This document shows, in pieces, positions 18,175 through 26,391 of a DNA stretch of 64,000 nt; positions within the stretch are counted from its first letter, which is position 1; each line of letters starts with the position of its first letter. The stretch is from Burkholderia cenocepacia. Lineage in GTDB: Bacteria; Pseudomonadota; Gammaproteobacteria; Burkholderiales; Burkholderiaceae. The stretch lies in the NCBI RefSeq assembly GCF_900446215.1, contig NZ_UAQZ01000016.1, forward strand, positions 62,001-126,000, given 5' to 3'. The notes under the pieces were generated by a model that saw only the letters and a program-made list of their open reading frames with translations, was not told where the DNA came from and searched no databases. A program made the translations under genes and the position numbers.

Positions 18175-18564
18175 ATGGAACGAGACGAACTGATCGAACA
18201 GGCGAAGGCGGCGCGCGAGCGCGCGTATGCGCCGTACTCGCGCTTCAAGGTCGGCGCGGCGCTGCAGGCGCGCGACGGGACGGTTTTCCACGGCTGCAAC
18301 GTCGAGAACGCGTCGTACGGACTGTGCAATTGCGCGGAACGCACGGCGTTGTTCGCGGCGATCGCCGCCGGCTATCGGCCCGGGGATTTCGCGCGGCTCG
18401 CGGTCGTCGGCGACACGGACGGCCCGATCGCGCCGTGCGGCGCGTGTCGTCAGGTGATCATCGAGATCGGCAAGCCCGACATCGAAGTGATCCTGACCAA
18501 CCTGAAAGGGGCCGTCGAGATCACGACGGCCCGCGCGTTGCTGCCGGGCGCGTTCATGCTGTAA
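18175..18564 (+). CDS. cdd: Cytidine deaminase
   Basis: This 129-residue homotetrameric-type cytidine deaminase converts cytidine and deoxycytidine to uridine and deoxyuridine. The active site is split into NVENASYGLCNCAERTA, with zinc-ligand Cys and catalytic Glu, and PCGACRQ with the other two zinc cysteines. The ATG at 18175 has GGAGG about nine bases upstream and follows deoA by 25 bases, so it belongs to the same transcript. It closes the salvage part of the cluster and converges on the Rieske oxygenase gene only 33 bases away. Confidence 0.95.
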   Translation: MERDELIEQAKAARERAYAPYSRFKVGAALQARDGTVFHGCNVENASYGLCNCAERTALFAAIAAGYRPGDFARLAVVGDTDGPIAPCGACRQVIIEIGKPDIEVILTNLKGAVEITTARALLPGAFML

Positions 18565-18597
18565 CCGCACGCGCCGCGGCGAGATGCGCGCGTCGCC

Positions 18598-19713
18598 TCA
18601 TGCGCTGTCACGCGCGTCGCGGATCGGGATCACGGTGCGCGCGCCGCACTGGCGCAGCAGATCGCGCAGCTCGTTGATGACCGGGAACACCTCGTGATTC
18701 CAGTCGGCGCCCTGCCGGTCATGCGCTTCCTGCTCTCGTTCGACGATCCAGCGATCCTCGCGGAAGATGCGCTCGGTGAACCACACGAGCAGCGGCCACG
18801 CGAGATCGAGCGCGAACGGGATGCCGGGCTTGTGGATCGACAGCAGCCCGAACGTGCGGTTGGTGCGCTGCTCGGCGTCGAGCGGCACGTAGACGATCCA
18901 CAGGTCCATCACGAGCGTGCCTTCGCTCGACCGGATCCGCAGCGTCTGGTACGGATACTCGGTGCGCACCGTCATCACGCTCTTGTTGGCCTGGTCGCCG
19001 GGCTTCTTGCTCGAACCGAACACGAGCGCCTCGCCGACCGGCTGCTTGCCTTCCATCCGCGCGAACGTGTAGTCGACCTCGACCCAGTCGTCGCCGCGGC
19101 GGCGGCCCACGGAGCGTGCGCGCATCTGGCCCATCTGCTTGCGGTGCAGGAACTGATGGTTCATGTCCATCAGGTTCTCGTGCATGAACGAATAGTGGCA
19201 CTTGACCTCGCGGCCGAAGCGGCGTGTCTTGAACGCTCGATCGTCCGCCGATTCGAGCGCGGGGAACGGCCGTGCCTCGGCGAGCGTGGCGTCGCCCGGG
19301 AACACGAAGATCAGCCCGTGCGCCTCGCGGCACGGATACGCGCGCACGCCGTTGGGCAAGCGTTCGCGGCCGAGGTAGGGCACGTCGACACAGCGGCCGC
19401 TGTCGCACGCGTAGGTCCAGCCGTGATAGCAGCAGCGCAGCGTTTCGCCGCTCACGACGCCTGCGTGCAGCGGCACCTGGCGGTGCGCGCAACGATCTTC
19501 GAGCGCATACACGGCGCCCGATTCGGTGCGCACGAGCACGATCGGATCGCCGGCGAAGCGCACGCCGAGCGTCTTGCCGCGCTTGAGCTCGCGCGACCAC
19601 GCGAGCGGGTACCAGTGATCGGGGTGAATGGGCACGCGGCGCAGGTCGCGCACGACCGCGCCGGTGGACGGTTCTTCGAGGGTATTGCTGTCAGGCAAAG
19701 GCACTGCGCGCAT
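18598..19713 (-). CDS. Rieske [2Fe-2S] aromatic ring-hydroxylating oxygenase, alpha subunit type
   Basis: This 371-residue oxygenase has an N-terminal Rieske cluster site, CAHRQVPLH followed 17 residues after the His by CCYHGW, and a C-terminal mononuclear iron site in HENLMDMNHQFLHR (Asn/Asp-x2-His-x4-His pattern). It is of the single-component alpha type related to vanillate or phthalate demethylases and PrnD-like oxygenases. No reductase or ferredoxin gene is beside it. I chose the ATG at 19713 because AGGAGG lies seven bases upstream; the frame is open 15 codons further. The substrate is unknown. Confidence 0.86.
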   Translation of the reverse strand: MRAVPLPDSNTLEEPSTGAVVRDLRRVPIHPDHWYPLAWSRELKRGKTLGVRFAGDPIVLVRTESGAVYALEDRCAHRQVPLHAGVVSGETLRCCYHGWTYACDSGRCVDVPYLGRERLPNGVRAYPCREAHGLIFVFPGDATLAEARPFPALESADDRAFKTRRFGREVKCHYSFMHENLMDMNHQFLHRKQMGQMRARSVGRRRGDDWVEVDYTFARMEGKQPVGEALVFGSSKKPGDQANKSVMTVRTEYPYQTLRIRSSEGTLVMDLWIVYVPLDAEQRTNRTFGLLSIHKPGIPFALDLAWPLLVWFTERIFREDRWIVEREQEAHDRQGADWNHEVFPVINELRDLLRQCGARTVIPIRDARDSA

Positions 19714-19950
19714 GCGTGACGCCTCCTGGCTGGGCGGGTGGTCCGGATGCCGCATCATGCGGCGAGGATCAGGAGAAGTCTACGCGAAGTTGCCGGCCGC
19801 GGCGGACGCGATGCGGGTTTGCCCCGGCGTCGCGTCCGCCGATTCGTTGATGCGGCGCAAAGCGGCCGCTGCCGGCGCCTGGCGTGGCGGGCCGGCCCGG
19901 CAGTGCGGCGGGCGGCCTCCCGTCGCGCGGCAGGGTGAGTGACACGCGGC

Positions 19951-20694
19951 TCACAAGCGCGCTTCGCGCCACAGCACCGCGTCGGCACGGTACAGCGCCG
20001 GGAAGCGCTGCTTCAGCCCAGCGACCTTCGGCAGGTCGTTGAACGCGATATACGGCGCATCCGGATGCAGTTCGAGGTAGTTCTGATGATAGGCCTCGGC
20101 CGGATAGAACCCCTTGTAGGCTTCCACGCGCGTGACCACGGGCGCCGGAAACACATGCGCGCTGCCGAGCTGCGCGATGTACGCGGTCGCGACCGCGCGT
20201 TGTTGCGCGGTGGTCGGGAAGATCGCGGACCGGTACTGCGAGCCTTCGTCGGGACCCTGCCGGTTCAGTTGGGTCGGGTCGTGCGCGACCGAGAAGAACA
20301 CCTGCAGCAGCCGGCCGTACGTGATCTGCGTCGGGTCGTAGACGATCCGCACCGATTCCGCGTGCCCCGTCAGCCCCGAGCCGACGAGCGCGTAGTGCGC
20401 GGTTTCGGACGCGCCGCCCGCATAGCCGGCGGTGACCTGCTTCACGCCCTTCACATGCTCGAACACGCCCTGCACGCCCCAGAAACAGCCGCCGGCGAGC
20501 ACGGCCGTTTCGTCGTGCGACGCGCCGGGCGTTTCGTCGAGCGTCGGTGCGGGCACGGTGCGCATCGGCTCCGCGGAATTGACGATGCGCTGGTAGCCGA
20601 ACACGGCGGCGGCTGCCACGGCAACGGCGCCGATGCGGCGCAGCATGGCCGCGCGCCGTGGTGCGGCGGCATCGCGGGTGGGGATCGGGATCAT
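19951..20694 (-). CDS. msrA: Peptide-methionine (S)-S-oxide reductase MsrA, membrane-targeted
   Basis: MsrA reduces the S form of methionine sulfoxide in proteins. The catalytic motif GCFWGVQGVFEHVKGV lies at about residues 71-86, followed by SVRIVYDPTQITYGRLLQVFF in pieces and SQYRSAIFP. The first 45 residues contain a positively charged stretch and a hydrophobic helix (RRIGAVAVAAAAVFGYQR), so the enzyme is exported or anchored facing the periplasm, unlike the cytosolic housekeeping MsrA. The ATG at 20694 has GGAGCAAGAG just upstream. It sits 61 bases after the CcdA-thioredoxin gene and belongs with msrB to one methionine repair operon. Confidence 0.92.
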   Translation of the reverse strand: MIPIPTRDAAAPRRAAMLRRIGAVAVAAAAVFGYQRIVNSAEPMRTVPAPTLDETPGASHDETAVLAGGCFWGVQGVFEHVKGVKQVTAGYAGGASETAHYALVGSGLTGHAESVRIVYDPTQITYGRLLQVFFSVAHDPTQLNRQGPDEGSQYRSAIFPTTAQQRAVATAYIAQLGSAHVFPAPVVTRVEAYKGFYPAEAYHQNYLELHPDAPYIAFNDLPKVAGLKQRFPALYRADAVLWREARL

Positions 20695-20755
20695 CTCTTG
20701 CTCCTTCGGACTGCGTTGAAAAAAGCCGATGCTCGGAGGGCGGTGGCGCGAGCAA

Positions 20756-22615
20756 TCAACCGAACGTGAACGCGTACGCATCGACGCCCGGATCGAGGAA
20801 CTCGATCGCGAACGTGCGATCGGCGATCGCGCCCGGCTGCCGGACGAGCTGGTACAGACGCTGGTCGGTGACGGTGCCGTAGCCTTGCGCATCGACGTCG
20901 GCGCCATGCGCGGCCCCGGGCGCCGCGCCGTCGAGCGTCACCCGAAAGCGCACGGGCCGGCCGTTCGCACCGGGGCCGAGCACGAGGTGCAGGTCGCGCG
21001 CATGGAAGCGGTAGATGATCCGGCCATCCGGTGCGGCCAGCGACGCGCGTTCGGCGCCGACGTTCCACGTGCCCGCGAGGCCCCAGCCGTTGAGATCCGG
21101 GCTGCCCGGCGCGTCGTAGCGGTGCGCCGCGTCGCGCACGACGCCGCCCGGCGACGCGAAGCTTTCCGCGCGCGCATAGCCGACATAGGTTTCGGGCGAA
21201 CGGACGTCCGCGCTGTCGGCGGCGGCGAGCGCACCCTTCGCGGGCGCGCCGGCGAGCCCGAGCGGCACGTTCAGCGCGTCCGGATGGCCGGCTTCGGCGA
21301 GCAGCGACTGGATCGCGCGTTCGGACTGTGCGTATTCGCCTTCGCCGAAGTGGTGATGGCGGATCCGCCCTTGCGCGTCGATGAAGTAGTGCGCGGGCCA
21401 GTATTCGTTGTTGAATGCGCGCCAGATCGCATAGCCGTTGTCGATCGCGACCGGGTAGTCGATGCCGAGGTCGTGCACGGCCTTCTTGACGTTACCGATG
21501 TCGCGCTCGAACGCGAACTCCGGCGCGTGCACGCCGATCACGACGAGTCCGTACGGCGCGTACTTGCGTGCCCAGGCGGTCGTGTACGGCAGCGTGCGCA
21601 GGCAGTTGATGCACGAATACGTCCAGAAATCGATCAGCACGACCTTGCCGCGCAGGCCGGCCGCCGTCAGCGGCGGCGAGTTCAGCCACTGCACCGCGCC
21701 GTCGAGCGACGGCAGCGTACCTTCGACGGGCAGCGCGGCCGCGGTCGCGCCGGCCGCGCGCATCATCGCGCTGCCGACCATTGCAGCGCCGCCGGCCTGC
21801 GGGCCATCCGTCGCGGCGGCCATCATCGCGCCGCCCGTCGCGTTGTCGGCGGCGCCGGTCGCGGGCGTTGCCGCCGGCGCGCCGTTCGAGCGCCCGCCGA
21901 GGCGGTCGACGAGCTTCGTTTCGAGCCCGCCGGTGGTGACGGTCGACAGCTGCGCCAGGGCGCCGGTGTCGAGGCCGAGCGCGATCGCGCCGACACCGGC
22001 CAGCAGCGCCGCGCCGATCCCGCGCCGGATCCATTCGCCGGCGCCGAGCGAGCGCTTCATCGCGGCGAACACCTTGCCGCCGATCACGAGCGCGACGCCG
22101 AGCGAGGTCGCCGCGCCGGCCGCATACGCGACGAGCAGCAGCGTCGTGCCGACGCTCGCGCCGCGCAATGCGGCGCCGGTCAGCACGAGACCGAGGATCG
22201 GGCCCGCGCACGGCGCCCACAGCAGGCCGGTCGCGACGCCGAGCAGCAGCGACGACGCCGGGCCGGCCGGGCGGCCGTCGCGTTGTGCGAATCCGGTGAG
22301 CCGGTTGCCGGCGGCGACCAGCGGGCGCGTCAGGTGTTCCGCGAAGCGCGGCATCAGCAGCGTCAGGCCGAACACCGCGAGCAGCACGATCGCGATCCAG
22401 CGGCCGGCCTGGTTGGCCTGCGCGACCCAGCCGCCGCCGACTGCGGCGAGCGTCGCGACGACGGTGAACGTGAGCGCCATGCCGGCGAGCAGCGGCAGGC
22501 CGGTGCGCACGAACGGCTGGTCGGCGCGCGCGAACACGAACGGCAGCACGGGCAGGATGCACGGGCTCAGGATCGTGAGCACGCCGCCGAGATAGGCAAG
22601 GACGATGAGCAGCAT
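20756..22615 (-). CDS. CcdA/DsbD-like membrane protein fused to thioredoxin domain (DipZ type)
   Basis: This 619-residue protein carries reducing power across the inner membrane. Residues of about 1-240 form a CcdA-type six-helix domain with the redox cysteines in LSPCILPVLPF and WAPCAGPILG. An alanine-rich linker (about 250-300) leads to a thioredoxin-like domain with the CxxC in YSCINCLRTLPY, and a final ~150-residue beta-rich domain resembles that of DipZ and neisserial/mycobacterial homologues. It lies between msrB and msrA on the same strand, so it most likely keeps those periplasmic reductases reduced. Confidence 0.88.
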   Translation of the reverse strand: MLLIVLAYLGGVLTILSPCILPVLPFVFARADQPFVRTGLPLLAGMALTFTVVATLAAVGGGWVAQANQAGRWIAIVLLAVFGLTLLMPRFAEHLTRPLVAAGNRLTGFAQRDGRPAGPASSLLLGVATGLLWAPCAGPILGLVLTGAALRGASVGTTLLLVAYAAGAATSLGVALVIGGKVFAAMKRSLGAGEWIRRGIGAALLAGVGAIALGLDTGALAQLSTVTTGGLETKLVDRLGGRSNGAPAATPATGAADNATGGAMMAAATDGPQAGGAAMVGSAMMRAAGATAAALPVEGTLPSLDGAVQWLNSPPLTAAGLRGKVVLIDFWTYSCINCLRTLPYTTAWARKYAPYGLVVIGVHAPEFAFERDIGNVKKAVHDLGIDYPVAIDNGYAIWRAFNNEYWPAHYFIDAQGRIRHHHFGEGEYAQSERAIQSLLAEAGHPDALNVPLGLAGAPAKGALAAADSADVRSPETYVGYARAESFASPGGVVRDAAHRYDAPGSPDLNGWGLAGTWNVGAERASLAAPDGRIIYRFHARDLHLVLGPGANGRPVRFRVTLDGAAPGAAHGADVDAQGYGTVTDQRLYQLVRQPGAIADRTFAIEFLDPGVDAYAFTFG

Positions 22616-22646
22616 GATGCGTTCTCCAGTCGGTCGGGGGGCCGGA

Positions 22647-23177
22647 TCAGGCGGCAGCCGGGTGGAAGACGAGCGCGACGCCGTTCATGCAGTAGCGCAG
22701 GCCGGTCGGCGCTGGGCCGTCGTCGAACACATGGCCGAGATGGCCGCCGCAGCGGCGGCAGTGCACTTCGATGCGGACCATCCCGAACGACGCGTCGGTG
22801 TCGGTGCCGACCGCGTGGTCGAGCGGTTTCCAGAAGCTCGGCCAGCCCGTATGGCTGTCGAACTTGGTGGCCGACGAGAACAGCGCGAGGTCGCAGCCGG
22901 CGCACGCGAACGTGCCGGGCCGGTGCTCGGCGTTCAGCGGGCTGCTGTACGGCCGCTCGGTGCCGGCTTCGCGCAGGACCGTGTATTGGGCGGGCGTGAG
23001 CCGGCGATGCCATTCGGCGTCGCTGAGCGTGATCTCGAACGGGGCGGCCTTGGGCGAGCCGGCGGGCGGCGCGGCGAACGCGCGGCCGACCAGCGCGCGG
23101 CGGCCGGCGGACGACAGCGCCGCGAGCGTGGCGAGACCGGTGGCGCCGGCGAACAGCAGATGTCTGCGGGTGGGCAT
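22647..23177 (-). CDS. msrB: Peptide-methionine (R)-S-oxide reductase MsrB, Tat-type leader
   Basis: This 176-residue MsrB reduces the R form of methionine sulfoxide. The zinc cysteines are in CAGCDLALF and HCRRCGGHLGHVF, HTGWPSFW is present, and the catalytic cysteine is in RYCMNGVAL. The N-terminus MPTRRHLLFAGATGLATLAA looks like a twin-arginine or Sec leader, so the enzyme acts in the envelope. The ATG at 23177 has CAGGAG nine bases upstream. It is the first gene of the msrB, CcdA-thioredoxin, msrA operon, together able to repair both sulfoxide epimers outside the cytoplasm. Confidence 0.93.
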   Translation of the reverse strand: MPTRRHLLFAGATGLATLAALSSAGRRALVGRAFAAPPAGSPKAAPFEITLSDAEWHRRLTPAQYTVLREAGTERPYSSPLNAEHRPGTFACAGCDLALFSSATKFDSHTGWPSFWKPLDHAVGTDTDASFGMVRIEVHCRRCGGHLGHVFDDGPAPTGLRYCMNGVALVFHPAAA

Positions 23178-23642
23178 GATGGGCTCCTGGAAGCAGGTCC
23201 TGAAAACATGCGCCCATCGTAGGCAGCGGCCGGTGTCGAAGTCCTCACGGAAAGTTAAATGAATTGTGAAGGTTGGGATGTTCCGTCGAGGTGGGCCGGA
23301 ATCCGTCGAAGCTCCGGCTGGCAAGGGCCTTCGAGCGGGTGAGCCGCCGATGTTTACCGAGCACTTGTTCGCGCCGTGATTTTTAGTGTCTTTTTAGCGT
23401 TCGTCGAGAGGCGCGGCGAATCCGGACTTTGGCTTGCCGGTCGAATCGGACAGGGACACGAGTGTTGTTTGACTGCGGTCATGCATCACGCCGAGCGTGT
23501 GATGCGCATGTGGACGCGGAAGTTTGACAGTTTTTTTCGTAGCAACTTCAGCGGGCGAGTTAGGACGTGCCCGGTTGTGCAGTGAAAGAGGGGCGCAAAT
23601 GCGCTCCGCCGAGGTGGTCCCTTTCGAGGCAGGATCCGGCGG

Positions 23643-23682
23643 AATGAAGGGGAACATAGTAAGGACTATGTTACCCTTCATT
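23643..23682. repeat. 18-bp inverted repeat hairpin
   Basis: AATGAAGGGGAACATAGT (23643-23660) pairs with ACTATGTTACCCTTCATT (23665-23682) around the loop AAGG, with one mismatch in 18 pairs. No T-run follows, so it is not a standard terminator. It resembles a REP-like or IS-derived hairpin, but only this one copy was found in the window. Confidence 0.7.
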
Positions 23683-23983
23683 TCGGGACATAAGCGATGC
23701 CCCCGCGTGCGCGGCACCCTGTCCGAGGGGGCATTGAGCGCTCGCGCGGCGGCGAGCGAAAAGCGGTGCCGTCACCGTTTCGGCCCCCCAGTATTTCTGG
23801 CGCGGGCGACGACGTGCCGGTGGGCGGGTTCATTGGGCATGGCGTCGCATGCGGGCCGGGAGGTTCTTCGATCCGGGTGGGGCTGTTGGCGAGGCGACTT
23901 CATCTCAGGGGGTGCTGAAGCTCAATTGCGCGCGCTCACATTTCGCTCGGTGGCAGACGAGGGCCTCAGCTGGCCGGGGGCTG

Positions 23984-24010
23984 AATTCTCTCCGCGGTGC
24001 GGAGAGAATT
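23984..24010. repeat. Perfect 12-bp palindrome, copy 1 (upstream of DUF1016 gene)
   Basis: AATTCTCTCCGC, a three-base GGT centre, then GCGGAGAGAATT, which is its exact reverse complement. The same arms recur inside the DUF1016 gene at 24390-24416. This copy ends about 100 bases before the start codon, so it could be an operator or an RNA hairpin in the leader. Confidence 0.85.
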
Positions 24011-24108
24011 GGGAAGAGCGCCCAGCAGGGTTCCGCCGTGGCTGAGATTCCGGTAACGTGGCCCCTATTGGCGCGCGCCGGCCCGCCGAGTCCTCCATTC
24101 AAGACCAG

Positions 24109-25143
24109 ATGACCGAACTCGTCCCCGCATCCCTATTGACCGACATCCGCAGCATGATTGATTCGGCGCGCGCCCGAGCGGCGGCGGCCGTCAATGCTGA
24201 ACTGACCCTACTTTATTGGCAAGTTGGTTGCCGCATCCGGGATGACGTGCTGGGCGGTGAGCGCGCGGGCTATGGACAGCAGATCGTCCCCGCGCTCGCC
24301 CGGCAACTGAGAGCCGAATACGGCCGGGGTTGGAGCGAGCAGCAATTGCGCCATTGCGTCCGCGCGGCCGAGGTGTTTCCGGACGAGTCAATTCTCTCCG
24401 CACTGCGGAGAGAATTGAGCTGGACCCATCTGAAGATGTTGATGTACGTCGAAGACCCGCTCAAGCGCGACTTCTACATTGAACTCTGTCGCCTAGAGCG
24501 CTGGTCGTCGCGGCAGTTGCAGGAGCGGATGCAGTCGATGTTGTTCGAGCGCAGCGCGCTATCGCGCCAGCCCGACGAAGTGATCCGGCGCGAAGTGGCG
24601 CACCTGCGTGACGCGCAGCAGATGACGCCCGATCTCGTGCTGAAAGATCCGTACATCCTCGATTTTCTTGGCCTCAACGATCACTATCTCGAGCGCGATC
24701 TCGAGGATGCGATCCTGCGCGAGATGGAACAGTTTCTCCTGGAACTCGGCGCCGGCTTTACATTCGTTGCGCGCCAGAAGCGGTTGTTGATCGACGACGA
24801 CGACTTTTATCTCGACCTGTTGTTCTACAACCGCAAGCTCAAACGCCTCGTCGCGATCGAACTGAAGCTCGGTTCCTTCAAGGCCGAGTACAAGAGTCAG
24901 ATGGAGCTGTACTTGCGCTGGCTCGCCAAGCACGAGCAGGAGCCGGATGAAGCGCCGCCGATCGGCATCATCCTATGTGCGGGAAAGAAGCAAGAACAGA
25001 TCGAATTGCTTGAGCTTGGCAAAAGCGGCATTCACGTCGCTGAGTACCTCACGGTGCTACCGCCGCGCGAGACGCTGCAGGCGAAGCTGCACCAATCGAT
25101 CGCCGCGGCACGTGCCCGACTTGATGATAAACGCGAGTCGTGA
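24109..25143 (+). CDS. DUF1016 (YhcG-type) PD-(D/E)xK nuclease family protein
   Basis: This 344-residue protein has the two parts of the DUF1016/YhcG family. The N-terminal half (about 1-165) is the helical domain, with LLYWQVGCRI and LSWTHLKMLMYVEDPLKRDFY split across residues 34-123. The C-terminal nuclease domain (about 175-330) carries DPYILDFLGL, then Asp236 in YLDLLFYN and Glu251-Leu-Lys253 in AIELKLGSF, the PD-(D/E)xK metal site. Family members sit in defence and restriction islands, but their biochemical role is poorly settled. The ATG at 24109 gives the family N-terminus. Residues 95-103 are encoded by the second copy of the hairpin repeat. Confidence 0.87.
   Translation: MTELVPASLLTDIRSMIDSARARAAAAVNAELTLLYWQVGCRIRDDVLGGERAGYGQQIVPALARQLRAEYGRGWSEQQLRHCVRAAEVFPDESILSALRRELSWTHLKMLMYVEDPLKRDFYIELCRLERWSSRQLQERMQSMLFERSALSRQPDEVIRREVAHLRDAQQMTPDLVLKDPYILDFLGLNDHYLERDLEDAILREMEQFLLELGAGFTFVARQKRLLIDDDDFYLDLLFYNRKLKRLVAIELKLGSFKAEYKSQMELYLRWLAKHEQEPDEAPPIGIILCAGKKQEQIELLELGKSGIHVAEYLTVLPPRETLQAKLHQSIAAARARLDDKRES
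24390..24416. repeat. Perfect palindrome, copy 2 (inside DUF1016 coding sequence)
   Basis: AATTCTCTCCGC, centre ACT, then GCGGAGAGAATT. Two more flanking pairs (TC to the left, GA to the right) extend the stem to 14 bp at 24388-24418. It encodes part of SILSALRREL in the DUF1016 protein. The arms are identical to those of copy 1, 406 bases upstream centre to centre. Confidence 0.85.
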
Positions 25144-25179
25144 TGACAGTGCCTTGAACGCTTCATCCGGTCAGCTTCA

Positions 25180-25335
25180 CGTGAGTGGGGCTGCGCATCG
25201 ACATACCAAAGCTCGGCCCATCGCAACGAAGCCTGGGCCAGTTGGCAGCACCACTACAACTGGCATCGAGCTCGTAACGCCATCGGCGGCAAAGTGCCGA
25301 TGGCTAGACCTCCCGCATCGAGAAACAAGCTCTAG
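25180..25335 (+). pseudogene. Remnant of an IS481-type transposase, C-terminal end
   Basis: Read in frame from about 25201, the sequence encodes YQSSAHRNEAWASWQHHYN followed by WHRARNAIGGKVPMARPP and a stop at 25333-25335. That is the characteristic C-terminal end of IS481-family transposases (HYN...RPH.AIGG..P). No start codon or catalytic core is present; only about 45-50 codons remain. It shows that the stretch between the DUF1016 gene and the CBASS operon was once occupied by an insertion sequence. Confidence 0.75.
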
Positions 25336-25419
25336 ACGCTTCACAACCAGCAAATTAAGGCGAGCGGCCGGCGCACCGTATTGTTGCTGCTACACTGGCG
25401 CGGAGACGGGGGGCGTTAC

Positions 25420-26382
25420 ATGAGCGAGACAAGCGCAGGACGCGACGTGCCGGCGGCTGCGGTCAGGAGGCCATGCAGGATTCTTTCGCTGGACGGTGGC
25501 GGCGCCAAGGGGTTTTACACGCTGGGCGTGCTGCGCGAGATCGAGGCGATGGCGGGGCGGCCGCTGTGCCAGTGCTTCGACCTGATCTTCGGCACCAGCA
25601 CCGGCTCCATTATCGCCAGCCTGCTCGCCCTGGGCTACGAGGTCGAGGTGATTCACGCGCTCTACCAGCGGCATGTGCCGACGGTCATGGCGCAACGCCG
25701 GGCGAGGGATCGCACGGCCGCGCTGGAAGCGCTCGCCACCGAGGTATTCCAGGAGCGCACCTTCGCTGACGTGAAGACCGGCATCGGCGTCGTGGCGACC
25801 CGCTGGATGACCGAGAAGCCGATGATCTTCAAGGGCAGCGCGGCCCAGGCCCACGGGCGCGCGGCCACCTTCGTGCCGGGCTTTGGCGTGACCCTGGCCA
25901 AGGCCGTGCAGGCGTCCTGTTCGGCCTTTCCATTCTTCGAGCGCACCTTCGTGACCACCGCGGCCGGGGATCATGTCGAGCTGGTCGACGGTGGTTACTG
26001 CGCCAACAATCCCACCTTGTATGCGATCGCCGACGCGGTCGTCGCGTTGGGGCACGCACACGAGGATCTGCGCGTGGTCAGCATCGGCGTGGGCGTCTAC
26101 CCGGAGCCTAAGCGAAGCTGGACGATGCGGCTCGCCAAGAAATACCTGCTCAGCGTGCAACTGCTGCAGAAGACCCTAGAAATCAACACGCAGTCGATGG
26201 ACCAGTTGCGCGAGGTGCTGTTCAAGGACGTGCCCACGATCCGCATCAGCGACGTGTTCGAGCGTCCAGAGATGGCCACCGACCTGCTGGAGCACGACCT
26301 CGCCAAGCTCAACCTGCTGCGCCAGCGCGGCAGCGAATCCTTCGCCACCCGCGAGGCGGCGTTGCGAGCATTCATGCGGTAA
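25420..26382 (+). CDS. capV: CBASS effector CapV, patatin-like phospholipase
   Basis: This 320-residue patatin-like lipase is the effector of a CBASS anti-phage operon: when activated by a cyclic nucleotide it degrades membrane phospholipids and kills the infected cell. The oxyanion motif DGGGAKGF is at residues 25-32, the nucleophile Ser60 is in GTSTGS, and the catalytic Asp190 is in VDGGYCANNP. The whole patatin fold is present and no catalytic residue is missing. It ends 9 bases before the CD-NTase gene. The ATG at 25420 is chosen over an in-frame upstream codon because a G-rich ribosome binding site precedes it. Activation by the neighbouring synthase product is inferred from the family. 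Confidence 0.88.
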   Translation: MSETSAGRDVPAAAVRRPCRILSLDGGGAKGFYTLGVLREIEAMAGRPLCQCFDLIFGTSTGSIIASLLALGYEVEVIHALYQRHVPTVMAQRRARDRTAALEALATEVFQERTFADVKTGIGVVATRWMTEKPMIFKGSAAQAHGRAATFVPGFGVTLAKAVQASCSAFPFFERTFVTTAAGDHVELVDGGYCANNPTLYAIADAVVALGHAHEDLRVVSIGVGVYPEPKRSWTMRLAKKYLLSVQLLQKTLEINTQSMDQLREVLFKDVPTIRISDVFERPEMATDLLEHDLAKLNLLRQRGSESFATREAALRAFMR

Positions 26383-26391
26383 GGAGACCGT

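Larger units (their letters stand above)
23178..24108. other. Long gap without a confident gene; start of the accessory block
   Basis: This 930-base stretch between msrB and the DUF1016 gene has several open frames, including one of 174 codons on the plus strand from 23524. None shows a recognisable domain, a good ribosome binding site or normal codon usage for the organism. It contains two strong inverted repeats, listed separately, and is where the ordinary chromosome gives way to defence-like genes. Confidence 0.6.

Noticed and set aside
20729..22999. A 756-codon plus-strand open frame
   Set aside because: It mirrors the CcdA-thioredoxin gene on the other strand and is Arg/Ala-rich with no motifs. 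The real gene has clear cysteine motifs in the opposite direction.
23524..24045. A 174-codon plus-strand frame across the hairpin
   Set aside because: It has no ribosome binding site or domain, and the hairpin lies inside it; low-confidence composition. Kept as a gap.
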